DNA of 64,000 bases from Deferribacteres bacterium (lineage in GTDB: Bacteria; Zhuqueibacterota; Zhuqueibacteria; Zhuqueibacterales; Geothermadaptataceae). This document shows, one piece after another, positions 24,568-32,535 of the stretch (its first letter is position 1; every line of letters begins with the position of its first letter). A program made the translations under genes and the position numbers. The stretch spans positions 992,001 through 1,056,000 of the forward strand of contig JACKDE010000002.1 of assembly GCA_020633675.1 (NCBI GenBank), given 5' to 3'. The notes under the pieces are model-generated. The model was not told where the DNA came from, did no database searches, and saw only the letters and a program-made list of their open reading frames with translations.

Positions 24568-25698
24568 ATGGCCTTTTTTGAAATCAATGACAGTTTTGCT
24601 CTCCAGGCGAAACACTATAATTTGCGCACAACCGTAGCGCTTGAGAAAAATGCCATTCTCTTTCTTTACATGAGAGATAGCAAAATTATCTTTTCTGCGA
24701 CGCGTTTTTACTCACCCGATGTGGATGATGCGCAAAAAAAACAGCTTGCGCTTAAAATACATGATTATTATAAGCGAGAGATCGCCAAGCTCTTTTATTA
24801 TATCAAAAAAATGCGCCAAAATGCGATTCAAGATGCCAGGGTAGATATTCTGGCTCGCGGCTTTTTAAAATATGGAATGGCCCATGAAGCCATCGCTTTG
24901 CTGGCGCCACTGGTGAAACGCTTCGAGCAATTCTCAAATGCGCGATTTACTCTTGGAAAAGCCTACCTGGAGCTACAGGATTATCAAAATGCCCGCGCTC
25001 ATTTTGTCCAGCTTTTGAATGGCCAGCGCATCAATGCCGATACGTGCTTCTATATCGGCTTGTGCGATTTTCAATTGCGGCATTGTGCCGGCGCATTTAA
25101 AGCGTTTGCCAAGGCGATTGAGTTTAATCGCAATTTTGGCGAAGCTTATTTTTACCTCGGTCTAACGCTGCTGCTGAATTATATTCTTGACCAGCAAAGC
25201 GATCTGACCGAGAATTTAGCTGAGCGCGTAAACCGAATTTTTCTGAACGCTGTGAGCGCCCTGCCGACACTCAAAGTGAGTGAAATGCAGCAAGGCATGA
25301 AGCTGATCGATGATGAATTGTTTCAGGACGCATATGATTGTCTGGCTCCGTTGGTGAAGATTGTTGAGAACCGGCTGCAGGCGGATGTTATGAACTATGA
25401 GTTCCATTTAACCGTGTTGTGGGAGCCAACCAAAGTCAATCCGGCGAAAGCCTGGAAGGAGATTCAGCGCTTGCAGCGGCTTGTCCCGCGCTACCCGGAT
25501 GAGCCGAGCTTGCATTATGAATTGGGATTTGCATACACAGTTCTCGGGCTTGGTGTGTCGACTTCTTCTCTGGAGCATTTGCAAAAGGCTGTCAGCCTGA
25601 ATCCGGATTATCGCGCAGCATTGCAGGGTGTGCGCCTGATTCAAAATGACCAAAAAAACTATCAGGCCATGTTGCGAGCCCTGGTCAAAGCATACTAA
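24568..25698 (+). CDS. TPR-repeat protein of unknown function
   Basis: About 376 residues from ATG 24568; non-ATG starts further upstream (24511, 24517) are possible and no ribosome binding site decides. The N-terminal ~90 residues are a separate unknown domain. Residues about 110-230 and 315-360 contain tetratricopeptide-like helical pairs (ARGFLKYGMAHEAIALLAPLV, ARFTLGKAYLELQDYQNARAHF, EAYFYLGLTLLL). There is no signal peptide, so it is cytoplasmic. TPR proteins act as scaffolds; no partner is evident. A consensus promoter for the next gene begins just after its stop codon. Confidence 0.65.
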   Translation: MAFFEINDSFALQAKHYNLRTTVALEKNAILFLYMRDSKIIFSATRFYSPDVDDAQKKQLALKIHDYYKREIAKLFYYIKKMRQNAIQDARVDILARGFLKYGMAHEAIALLAPLVKRFEQFSNARFTLGKAYLELQDYQNARAHFVQLLNGQRINADTCFYIGLCDFQLRHCAGAFKAFAKAIEFNRNFGEAYFYLGLTLLLNYILDQQSDLTENLAERVNRIFLNAVSALPTLKVSEMQQGMKLIDDELFQDAYDCLAPLVKIVENRLQADVMNYEFHLTVLWEPTKVNPAKAWKEIQRLQRLVPRYPDEPSLHYELGFAYTVLGLGVSTSSLEHLQKAVSLNPDYRAALQGVRLIQNDQKNYQAMLRALVKAY

Positions 25699-25708
25699 TG
25701 AAAAAGCC

Positions 25709-25737
25709 TTGACAATTGGCTAGTTTTTTTCTATCTT
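25709..25737 (+). promoter_or_regulatory. Sigma-70-type promoter of the ABC ATPase gene
   Basis: TTGACA (25709-25714), 17-bp spacer, TATCTT (25732-25737). It starts 11 bp after the previous stop codon and gives a leader of about 97 nt before ATG 25841. Confidence 0.75.
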
Positions 25738-25840
25738 GGCGCACTAATTGAGATTTTGAGTTGGTATTACATCAATTATTCTCCAACCTCTTTTAAAAAC
25801 TAACCCAGAGACCTGCTTCTACTCTTCACAATCATACGCA

Positions 25841-26944
25841 ATGGCAAGTGTTACCCTTAAAGCCGTGTCCAAGATTTACGGCAAGAACATTCTTGCAGTA
25901 AGCAATGCGTCCATCGAAATTCAAAACAAAGAATTTATCGTGCTCGTCGGGCCGTCAGGATGTGGCAAATCCACTATATTGCGCATGATAGCAGGACTGG
26001 AAGAGATTACCAACGGGGAAATCTTTATCGGTGACCGGTTGGTGAATGAAGTGCAGCCCAAAGATCGTGATATCGCCATGGTATTTCAAAATTATGCACT
26101 TTATCCACACAAGACTGTGTACGAAAACATGGCTTTTGGCCTGAAGTTGCGCAAATATCCGAAAAGCGAAATCAATAGTCGCGTTCAGGCGGCCGCGGAA
26201 ATACTGGGCATTGAAAATCTGTTGGATCGCCGTCCCAAGGAGCTGTCGGGCGGGCAGCGTCAGCGTGTAGCTGTTGGACGGGCAATCGTGCGAAAGCCGG
26301 CAGTTTTTTTGTTCGATGAGCCACTTTCAAACCTCGACGCCAAGCTGCGTGTTCAAATGCGGGCAGAAATTTCCAAACTGCACCATCGTATCGAAACAAC
26401 CATGATTTATGTGACTCACGATCAGGTTGAAGCGATGACGATGGGCGATAGAATTGTAGTCATGAAGGATGGGGAAATTCAGCAAATCGATACTCCCCTG
26501 CAGCTTTACAACAAGCCCAGCAATAAGTTTGTTGCCGGCTTCATCGGCTCACCGGGCATGAATTTTTTGGCAGGAAAACTTGAAAGAAACGGCGGATTGA
26601 CTTTTCATCACGGGTCCCTGCAGCTCGACATCCCGGACCACATATCAGCAAAATTGGGAGCCTATGCCGACAAAGACGTCATTTTAGGTGTCCGCCCTGA
26701 AGATATTTATGATGAAAGCACACCTGAGTCCATTGCTTTTAAAGCCGAGAGCGCGGCTGTTGTCGATGTCGTTGAACCATTGGGGAACGAAACTTTTATC
26801 TACCTGAATGCTGGCGGCAGCACCTTGGTTGCACGAATGAAAACCAGCACCGAACCCACAGTTGGCAGCACTCAGAATGTGGTCGTTGATATGGGCAAAG
26901 CCCACTTTTTTGATCCCGGCACAGAACAGGCAATTTTAAATTAG
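25841..26944 (+). CDS. Sugar/polyol ABC transporter ATP-binding protein, MalK/UgpC type
   Basis: 367 residues. Walker A (GPSGCGKSTIL), signature LSGGQRQRVAVGRAIV, Walker B (VFLFDEPLSNLDAKLR) and the switch His (TMIYVTHDQVEAMT) are all intact. The C-terminal ~130 residues form the OB-fold regulatory domain of the MalK/UgpC class (VLGVRPEDIYDE; VVEPLGNETFIYLN). Such ATPases energise uptake of maltose, glycerol-3-phosphate, trehalose or other carbohydrates, and may serve several permeases. No permease or binding protein is nearby, so it may be a shared ATPase. It has its own promoter. Confidence 0.92.
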   Translation: MASVTLKAVSKIYGKNILAVSNASIEIQNKEFIVLVGPSGCGKSTILRMIAGLEEITNGEIFIGDRLVNEVQPKDRDIAMVFQNYALYPHKTVYENMAFGLKLRKYPKSEINSRVQAAAEILGIENLLDRRPKELSGGQRQRVAVGRAIVRKPAVFLFDEPLSNLDAKLRVQMRAEISKLHHRIETTMIYVTHDQVEAMTMGDRIVVMKDGEIQQIDTPLQLYNKPSNKFVAGFIGSPGMNFLAGKLERNGGLTFHHGSLQLDIPDHISAKLGAYADKDVILGVRPEDIYDESTPESIAFKAESAAVVDVVEPLGNETFIYLNAGGSTLVARMKTSTEPTVGSTQNVVVDMGKAHFFDPGTEQAILN

Positions 26945-27127
26945 CAGTGAATGCAAACCTTGAATTCAGCGATAGAAACGTTGATTCATCGACCGCCATA
27001 TCTATCCGCATCTTCAGTTTTGCCTGATGAGAAATAGCATGCAGACGGTATGAAAAAATCGGCACAACAATGTGTTCGTGCAAATGACGAAATCCAATTG
27101 ATTTCATGATATAAGAAAGGATTGCAA

Positions 27128-28375
27128 ATGGATATTGCAGAATTGAAAGCGCTCAAAATTGCTGAGCTCAGCAAGGTAGCGCAAGAATTGAATATCCAGG
27201 GGACAACGGGTTTAAAAAAATCCGAACTTATTTTTCGTATTCTGGAAGAGCAAACCAAAAAGGAAGGGCTGATTTTTGCCGATGGGGTGCTGGAAGTTTT
27301 GCCAGATGGCTACGGATTTCTGCGCAGCCCGGACTATAATTATTTGCCTGGCCCAGATGATATTTATGTATCCCCCAGTCAGATCAAGCGTTTTGGTTTG
27401 CGTACCGGCGATACGATTTCGGGACAGATTCGCCCTCCTAAAGAAAATGAACGTTTTTTTGCTTTGCTTAAGGTCGAAGCGGTCAATTTTGAAAATCCTG
27501 AGGCTGCTAAAAGCAAAATCCTGTTCGACAACCTCACACCGCTCTACCCGGATGAGCGCATCAAAATGGAAGCAGAGCCCCGCGATCTCGCGCCACGTAT
27601 TATGGACATGCTGACACCGCTCGGCAAGGGCCAGCGCGGTTTGATCGTTGCCCAGCCCAAAACCGGTAAGACCACTCTGCTGCAAAAAATCGCCAATAGT
27701 ATTTCCAAAAATCATCCTGAAGTCAAAATGCTGGTCCTGCTGATCGATGAACGTCCCGAAGAAGTCACTGACATGGAGCGTTCCGTGCAGGCTGAAGTGA
27801 TCAGCTCAACTTTTGACGAACCGCCGGAACGACACGTACAGGTCGCTGATATGGTGCTGGAGAAATCCAAACGTCTGGTCGAATATGGCCAGGATGTTGT
27901 AATTCTGCTCGACAGCATTACCCGTTTGGCACGAGCGCACAATGCTGTTGTACCGCATAGCGGCAAAATCCTGTCAGGTGGTCTCGATGCGACCGCGCTC
28001 GAACGCCCCAAGCGCTTCTTTGGTGCAGCCCGAAATATTGAGGAAGGTGGTAGTTTAACCATTATTGCCACAGCCCTGATCGATACAGGTAGCCGCATGG
28101 ATGAAGTGATTTTTGAAGAATTCAAAGGCACGGGTAACATGGAGCTGGTACTCGACCGCAGGTTGTCGGATCGCCGTACCTTCCCGGCCATCGACCTTAA
28201 CCGGTCCGGTACCCGTAAAGAAGAACTCTTGCTCGGCGACAAAGAGCTTAATCGCATTTGGATTTTGCGCAAGTTCTTGTCGGAACTGTCTTCGATCGAG
28301 GCAATGGAATTTATCCTGGAACGCATTCGTGGCACCAAATCAAACCAGGAGTTTCTCGACTCGATGAACACCTAA
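27128..28375 (+). CDS. rho: Transcription termination factor Rho
   Basis: 415 residues from ATG 27128 behind AGAAAGGA. The N-terminal helical RNA-binding region (MDIAELKALKIAELSKVA) is followed by an OB-type cold-shock fold (GVLEVLPDGYGFLRSPDYNYLPGPDDIYVSPSQIKRFGLRTGD), then Walker A (GLIVAQPKTGKTTLLQKIA), the Walker B region and the Q/R loops (PKRFFGAARNIEEGGSLTII, DRRLSDRRTFPAIDL). All hallmark motifs are present. The hexameric ATPase translocates along nascent RNA and terminates transcription. It is 183 bp downstream of the ABC ATPase gene and precedes rpmE, a common arrangement. Confidence 0.98.
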   Translation: MDIAELKALKIAELSKVAQELNIQGTTGLKKSELIFRILEEQTKKEGLIFADGVLEVLPDGYGFLRSPDYNYLPGPDDIYVSPSQIKRFGLRTGDTISGQIRPPKENERFFALLKVEAVNFENPEAAKSKILFDNLTPLYPDERIKMEAEPRDLAPRIMDMLTPLGKGQRGLIVAQPKTGKTTLLQKIANSISKNHPEVKMLVLLIDERPEEVTDMERSVQAEVISSTFDEPPERHVQVADMVLEKSKRLVEYGQDVVILLDSITRLARAHNAVVPHSGKILSGGLDATALERPKRFFGAARNIEEGGSLTIIATALIDTGSRMDEVIFEEFKGTGNMELVLDRRLSDRRTFPAIDLNRSGTRKEELLLGDKELNRIWILRKFLSELSSIEAMEFILERIRGTKSNQEFLDSMNT

Positions 28376-28381
28376 AAACTT

Positions 28382-28410
28382 TTGCTTGCATTTTCTGCGA
28401 GCATTATATT
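28382..28410 (+). promoter_or_regulatory. Possible promoter of rpmE
   Basis: TTGCTT (28382-28387), 17-bp spacer, TATATT (28405-28410). The -10 element is good, the -35 element is partial. It lies 70 bp before the rpmE start. Confidence 0.45.
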
Positions 28411-28479
28411 ATATTTTATGCTGAAAATTTTTGAATTCGATTGTAATGAAATTTCAATCAGCCAAAAAAGGGTAGAATC

Positions 28480-28692
28480 ATGAAAGCGAATATCCATCCT
28501 GAATATAAACTCGGCACGGTTACTTGTGCATGCGGCAATACTTTTCAGATCCGCTCTACCAGCGGCGACATGAACGTCGATGTCTGCTCAGCATGCCATC
28601 CGTTCTTTACTGGAAAGCAAAAATTCGTTGACACGGCTGGTCGTGTTGAAAAATTCCGTAAAAAATATGGTATGGCGGGAAGCACAAACTAA
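28480..28692 (+). CDS. rpmE: 50S ribosomal protein L31, zinc-binding type
   Basis: 70 residues, with the zinc ligands Cys-16, Cys-18, Cys-36 and Cys-39 (VTCACGNTF and VCSACHPFF). This is the C+ form of L31, distinct from the zinc-free YtiA type made under zinc starvation. It ends FRKKYGMAGSTN. L31 bridges the two ribosomal subunits. Located behind rho and ahead of prfA. Confidence 0.96.
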   Translation: MKANIHPEYKLGTVTCACGNTFQIRSTSGDMNVDVCSACHPFFTGKQKFVDTAGRVEKFRKKYGMAGSTN

Positions 28693-28954
28693 ACGCCACA
28701 CATGCGCAATGGCCCTCCAGGCGGGCTAACGATCGGTGTCGGCAGATTCCGGTCATTGAAACTCCTCACGGCGCGACTAAATTTGCATACCAATGCATCT
28801 ACCAGTGAATGCTCAGGTCAATGATTTCTTCTATCCAAAATGCTTAGACCAGGTATAGTGATTCCATAGAGCATGCAGGCCACAACGCTGCGTGAAAACC
28901 AAACTGGAATCGAGACCTGAGCAACCACCTCGCTGATCTTTCAAGATTTTGATC

Positions 28955-30031
28955 ATGATTGAAAAATTAAAAAAGCTTGAGCAACGTTTTAACGAGCTCA
29001 ATGAAAAGCTGAGCGATCCGGCGATTATCTCAGATCCGCATAAACTTCGAGACATTTCGAAGGAACATAGCGATTTGGATCCTGTGGTACAAATGTACCA
29101 TCGTTATGAAAAACTTCATGCCGATCTCGTTGCAGGGCAAGCCATTTTAGATGAGAGCGATGACGCTGAATTGCTTGAAATGGCTGAACTCGAAGTTGAC
29201 GAAGTTCAGGAAAAAATTGCCGCACTCGAGGAAAGGCTCAAATTCGCTCTTGTGCCAAAAGATCCAAATGATCGCCGCAATGCGATTCTGGAAATTCGTG
29301 CAGGTACAGGCGGGGATGAAGCCGGTCTGTTTGCAGGCGATCTTTTCCGAATGTACTCCCGATTTGCCGAAAGCAAAGGTTGGAAGGTCGAAATTTTAAA
29401 TTCCAATCCACAGGGAATAGGTGGCTTTAAAGAAATTATCACCATGATTTCGGGTGATGATGCCTTTGGCATGCTCAAATATGAAGGAGGCGTGCATCGT
29501 GTTCAGCGCGTGCCTGCAACCGAAACCAGCGGCCGCATCCACACTAGTGCAGCGACCGTTGCGGTTTTGCCGGAAGCCGATGAAGTCGATATTGACATCG
29601 ATCCCAAGGAATTGCGCATCGATGTGTATCGCAGCAGCGGTCCGGGAGGCCAGAGCGTCAACACCACCGACTCTGCTGTACGGATTACCCATATTCCAAC
29701 CGGTATGGTGGTAACCTGCCAGGATGAAAAAAGTCAGCACAAAAATAAAGCCAAGGCGCTCAAAGTGCTGCGCTCGAGACTGCTTGAGCAAAAACAGCAT
29801 GAAGAAATGGAAAAGATCACTGCCAATCGCCGCAAAATGGTGAGTACCGGTGACCGTAGCGCAAAAATCAGAACATACAATTTTCCTCAGGGGCGCATCA
29901 CAGATCATCGCATCAATTTGACACTTTATCAACTCGAAGATGTTTTGGATGGCAATCTCAGTCAACTGGTGGAAAAGCTGATTGAAGAAGAACGTAAGGA
30001 ATTGTTAAGCAGCATGGAACCTGCAAGTTGA
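28955..30031 (+). CDS. prfA: Peptide chain release factor 1
   Basis: 358 residues from ATG 28955; a TTG two codons upstream is possible, and there is no clear ribosome binding site. It recognises UAA and UAG and triggers peptide release. Visible motifs are the codon-reading PxT tripeptide, here PAT in VQRVPATETSGRIHTSAATVAV, and the catalytic GGQ in RSSGPGGQSVNTTDSAVR. The N-terminal coiled domain is full length. The stop codon overlaps the TTG start of prmC, which encodes its methyltransferase. Confidence 0.97.
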   Translation: MIEKLKKLEQRFNELNEKLSDPAIISDPHKLRDISKEHSDLDPVVQMYHRYEKLHADLVAGQAILDESDDAELLEMAELEVDEVQEKIAALEERLKFALVPKDPNDRRNAILEIRAGTGGDEAGLFAGDLFRMYSRFAESKGWKVEILNSNPQGIGGFKEIITMISGDDAFGMLKYEGGVHRVQRVPATETSGRIHTSAATVAVLPEADEVDIDIDPKELRIDVYRSSGPGGQSVNTTDSAVRITHIPTGMVVTCQDEKSQHKNKAKALKVLRSRLLEQKQHEEMEKITANRRKMVSTGDRSAKIRTYNFPQGRITDHRINLTLYQLEDVLDGNLSQLVEKLIEEERKELLSSMEPAS

Positions 30032-30912
30032 GGTCCGCTCCGAATGAGAAGTGGACGATTGTCAGGTTGATCGAATGGTCAGCGGGTTTTTTGGAACAAA
30101 AGGGGATTGAAAGCGCACGCTTAAATGTCGAGTTGCTGATGTGCTCGGTTTTGCGCTGCGATCGCGTCACCTTGTACCTCAATTTTGACCGACCTCTCGA
30201 GCAGGACGAATTAAGTAATTTTAAAAAACGACTTTTGCGCAGAGCTTCGAGAGAACCGCTACAATACATCGTTGGGGAAACTGAATTTTTTTCTTTGCGC
30301 TTTCAGGTCGGGCCCGGCGTGCTCATTCCAAGACCCGAAACCGAGGTTCTGGTGGAGCGCGCAATTTCATACCTCTCACTGAGTAATCAGAAGTCGAACG
30401 TACTGGATGTCGGAACCGGATCGGGAATCATCGCCATTTCGATTGCGAAGCACTGCCCTGCCGCACATTTACTCGCAATTGATATTTCCGATACAGCCTT
30501 ACAGGTCGCTGCTGAAAATTCGAAATTGCACAACACTTCTGAGCGGATTGAGTTGATACAATGCAATATTCTCAATGAACAGGATTGGCATCTTTTGGGT
30601 GATGTTAAATTTGATGTGATTGTCTCGAATCCACCCTACATCGCCAGCAGCGAAAGAAACACGCTGGAGCCGGAAGTGCGCCAATATGAACCGGCAGAAG
30701 CCCTGTTTGTTGAAGAACCATTGCTTTTTTACCGGGTTTTGGGGCAACTTGCAAAAAGATTTTTATCGAAACAAGGGCAGCTACTTTGTGAGATAGCCGC
30801 AAATCGGCATGCAGCCATTGCAAGCTTGTTTGGTGAAATGGCACTGCAGAAGATCGAAGTTTTGCCTGATCTAACGGGGAAGATGCGCGTTATCACCGCG
30901 ACAATACCATAA
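30028..30912 (+). CDS. prmC: Release factor glutamine methyltransferase
   Basis: 294 residues from TTG 30028, which overlaps the prfA stop codon by four bases (TTGA), a classic coupling. The AdoMet-binding motif VLDVGTGSGIIAIS and the catalytic NPPYIAS are present, as is the helical N-terminal domain (RLIEWSAGFLEQKG). The enzyme methylates the GGQ glutamine of RF1 and RF2 and so raises release efficiency. Another TTG start at 30067 is possible but would cut the N-terminal helix. Confidence 0.96.
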   Translation: MRSAPNEKWTIVRLIEWSAGFLEQKGIESARLNVELLMCSVLRCDRVTLYLNFDRPLEQDELSNFKKRLLRRASREPLQYIVGETEFFSLRFQVGPGVLIPRPETEVLVERAISYLSLSNQKSNVLDVGTGSGIIAISIAKHCPAAHLLAIDISDTALQVAAENSKLHNTSERIELIQCNILNEQDWHLLGDVKFDVIVSNPPYIASSERNTLEPEVRQYEPAEALFVEEPLLFYRVLGQLAKRFLSKQGQLLCEIAANRHAAIASLFGEMALQKIEVLPDLTGKMRVITATIP

Positions 30913-31048
30913 TCACTGGCAGTCTGCGCCTGCTTAACTTTTGCCGTTTTGAACCAATTCAAGCTCCAGCAGCGATTGAATTGGATCGAAACGACACATG
31001 TTGATTGGTGGGACTGTTGCTAATTTAAAAACGATTCGGGAGCCAAAA

Positions 31049-32440
31049 GTGGTTAATCCAAATATTTTCAGAGAATACGATATCCGTGGCATTGCAGATG
31101 TGGATTTGGTCGACGAAACAGCCAGCTTAATTGGAAAAGCACTCGGCACGTTTTTGCGGCGCGATAACCGCAAGTCGATTGTAGTCGGGCGCGATGTCCG
31201 TCTGACTTCCGGGCGGCTGCGCGACGCCATTGTTGCCGGCCTGAACAGCACAGGAATGGACGTTATCGATGTTGGTATGGTGCCGACACCGGCAAGCTAT
31301 TTTGCAATCCTGCACTATCAGGCTGACGGCGGCATCATGATTACCGGCAGCCACAATCCAATTGAATACAATGGTTTCAAAATGTCCAAAAATATCGGAT
31401 CGATCTCAGCCATATTTGGGCAGGACATTCAGCATCTGAAGCAGCTAATCGACAACGAAGACTTCGAGATCGGCGAAGGCAAGGTGGAAACGCGCGATAT
31501 TGTGCCGGAATACACTTCAGCGCTGAAGGAGCGTATTCAAATTGGCAAAAAACTTAAAATTGTGATCGATGCGGGCAACGGTACTGGCGGTGAAATAGGG
31601 CCAAAATTGTTCGAAGACCTCGGGTGTGAAGTGGTGCGTCTCTATTGCGAACTCGATGGCACTTTCCCCAATCATCTGCCGGATCCGACCGTGCCGAAAT
31701 ACGTCAAGGATTTAATTGCTAAGGTAAAAGAGCACAACGCTGATGCCGGGATCGGTTTCGATGGCGATTCCGATCGCGTGGGCGTGATCGACAATCTGGG
31801 GCGGATGATCTATGCAGATAAGCTGCTGGCCATGTTTGCCGCAGATACACTGACCCGCGAACCAGGCTCCGACATTGTCTTTGATGTAAAATGTTCACAA
31901 GCATTGCCGGAAATGATCAAAAAGAGCGGCGGCAAACCGTTTATGTGGAAAACCGGACATTCGATTCTTAAAGCAAAAATGAAAGAGTTGCATTCGCCAC
32001 TGGCTGGCGAGATGTCTGGCCATATTTTCATCAACGATGGCTACTTTGGTTACGATGATGGCATTTTTTCTGCAGGACGACTGCTGCAAATTCTCGCAAA
32101 CAGCGGCAAAACCCTCGCAGAGTTGCATGATGAAATCCCGGCATTCGAATCGACACCTGAGATTCGGGTGGAGTGTACGGACGAAGAAAAATTCGATATC
32201 GTCGATGAATTGGTTGCTGCGTTCAAAAAAGAGTACGAAGTGATCGACGTCGACGGAGCGCGTGTGCAATTTGGCGACGGCTGGGGGCTGGTGCGCGCGA
32301 GCAACACACAACCTGTGCTGGTTCTGCGCTTCGAGGCAAAATCTGATGCTCGTCTGCGCGAAATCGTGGCTATCTTTAAAAACGAATTGGATAGGTATTC
32401 GTCAGTCAAATACAGCAAGGATGATTTTTACGGATACTAA
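31049..32440 (+). CDS. Phosphomannomutase/phosphoglucomutase
   Basis: 463 residues from GTG 31049, which has GGGAG six bases ahead; an ATG at 30998 would add 17 residues, so the start is not certain. The family start VNPNIFREYDIRGIA fits GTG. Catalytic-serine loop TGSHNPIEYNG, metal loop GFDGDSDRVGV, sugar loop GEMSGHIF and phosphate loop RASNTQPVLVLRFEA are intact. The enzyme interconverts hexose 1- and 6-phosphates to feed nucleotide-sugar synthesis. It is downstream of prmC, with a 136-bp gap. Confidence 0.94.
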   Translation: MVNPNIFREYDIRGIADVDLVDETASLIGKALGTFLRRDNRKSIVVGRDVRLTSGRLRDAIVAGLNSTGMDVIDVGMVPTPASYFAILHYQADGGIMITGSHNPIEYNGFKMSKNIGSISAIFGQDIQHLKQLIDNEDFEIGEGKVETRDIVPEYTSALKERIQIGKKLKIVIDAGNGTGGEIGPKLFEDLGCEVVRLYCELDGTFPNHLPDPTVPKYVKDLIAKVKEHNADAGIGFDGDSDRVGVIDNLGRMIYADKLLAMFAADTLTREPGSDIVFDVKCSQALPEMIKKSGGKPFMWKTGHSILKAKMKELHSPLAGEMSGHIFINDGYFGYDDGIFSAGRLLQILANSGKTLAELHDEIPAFESTPEIRVECTDEEKFDIVDELVAAFKKEYEVIDVDGARVQFGDGWGLVRASNTQPVLVLRFEAKSDARLREIVAIFKNELDRYSSVKYSKDDFYGY

Positions 32441-32535
32441 AAACTGCATGGTGCATATACGATACCATCATCGTGTGCATCATCCTGCGGGACGCAAGAA
32501 CGCGGTCCCCGTTGATTATTTGAAAGAAAGATTAA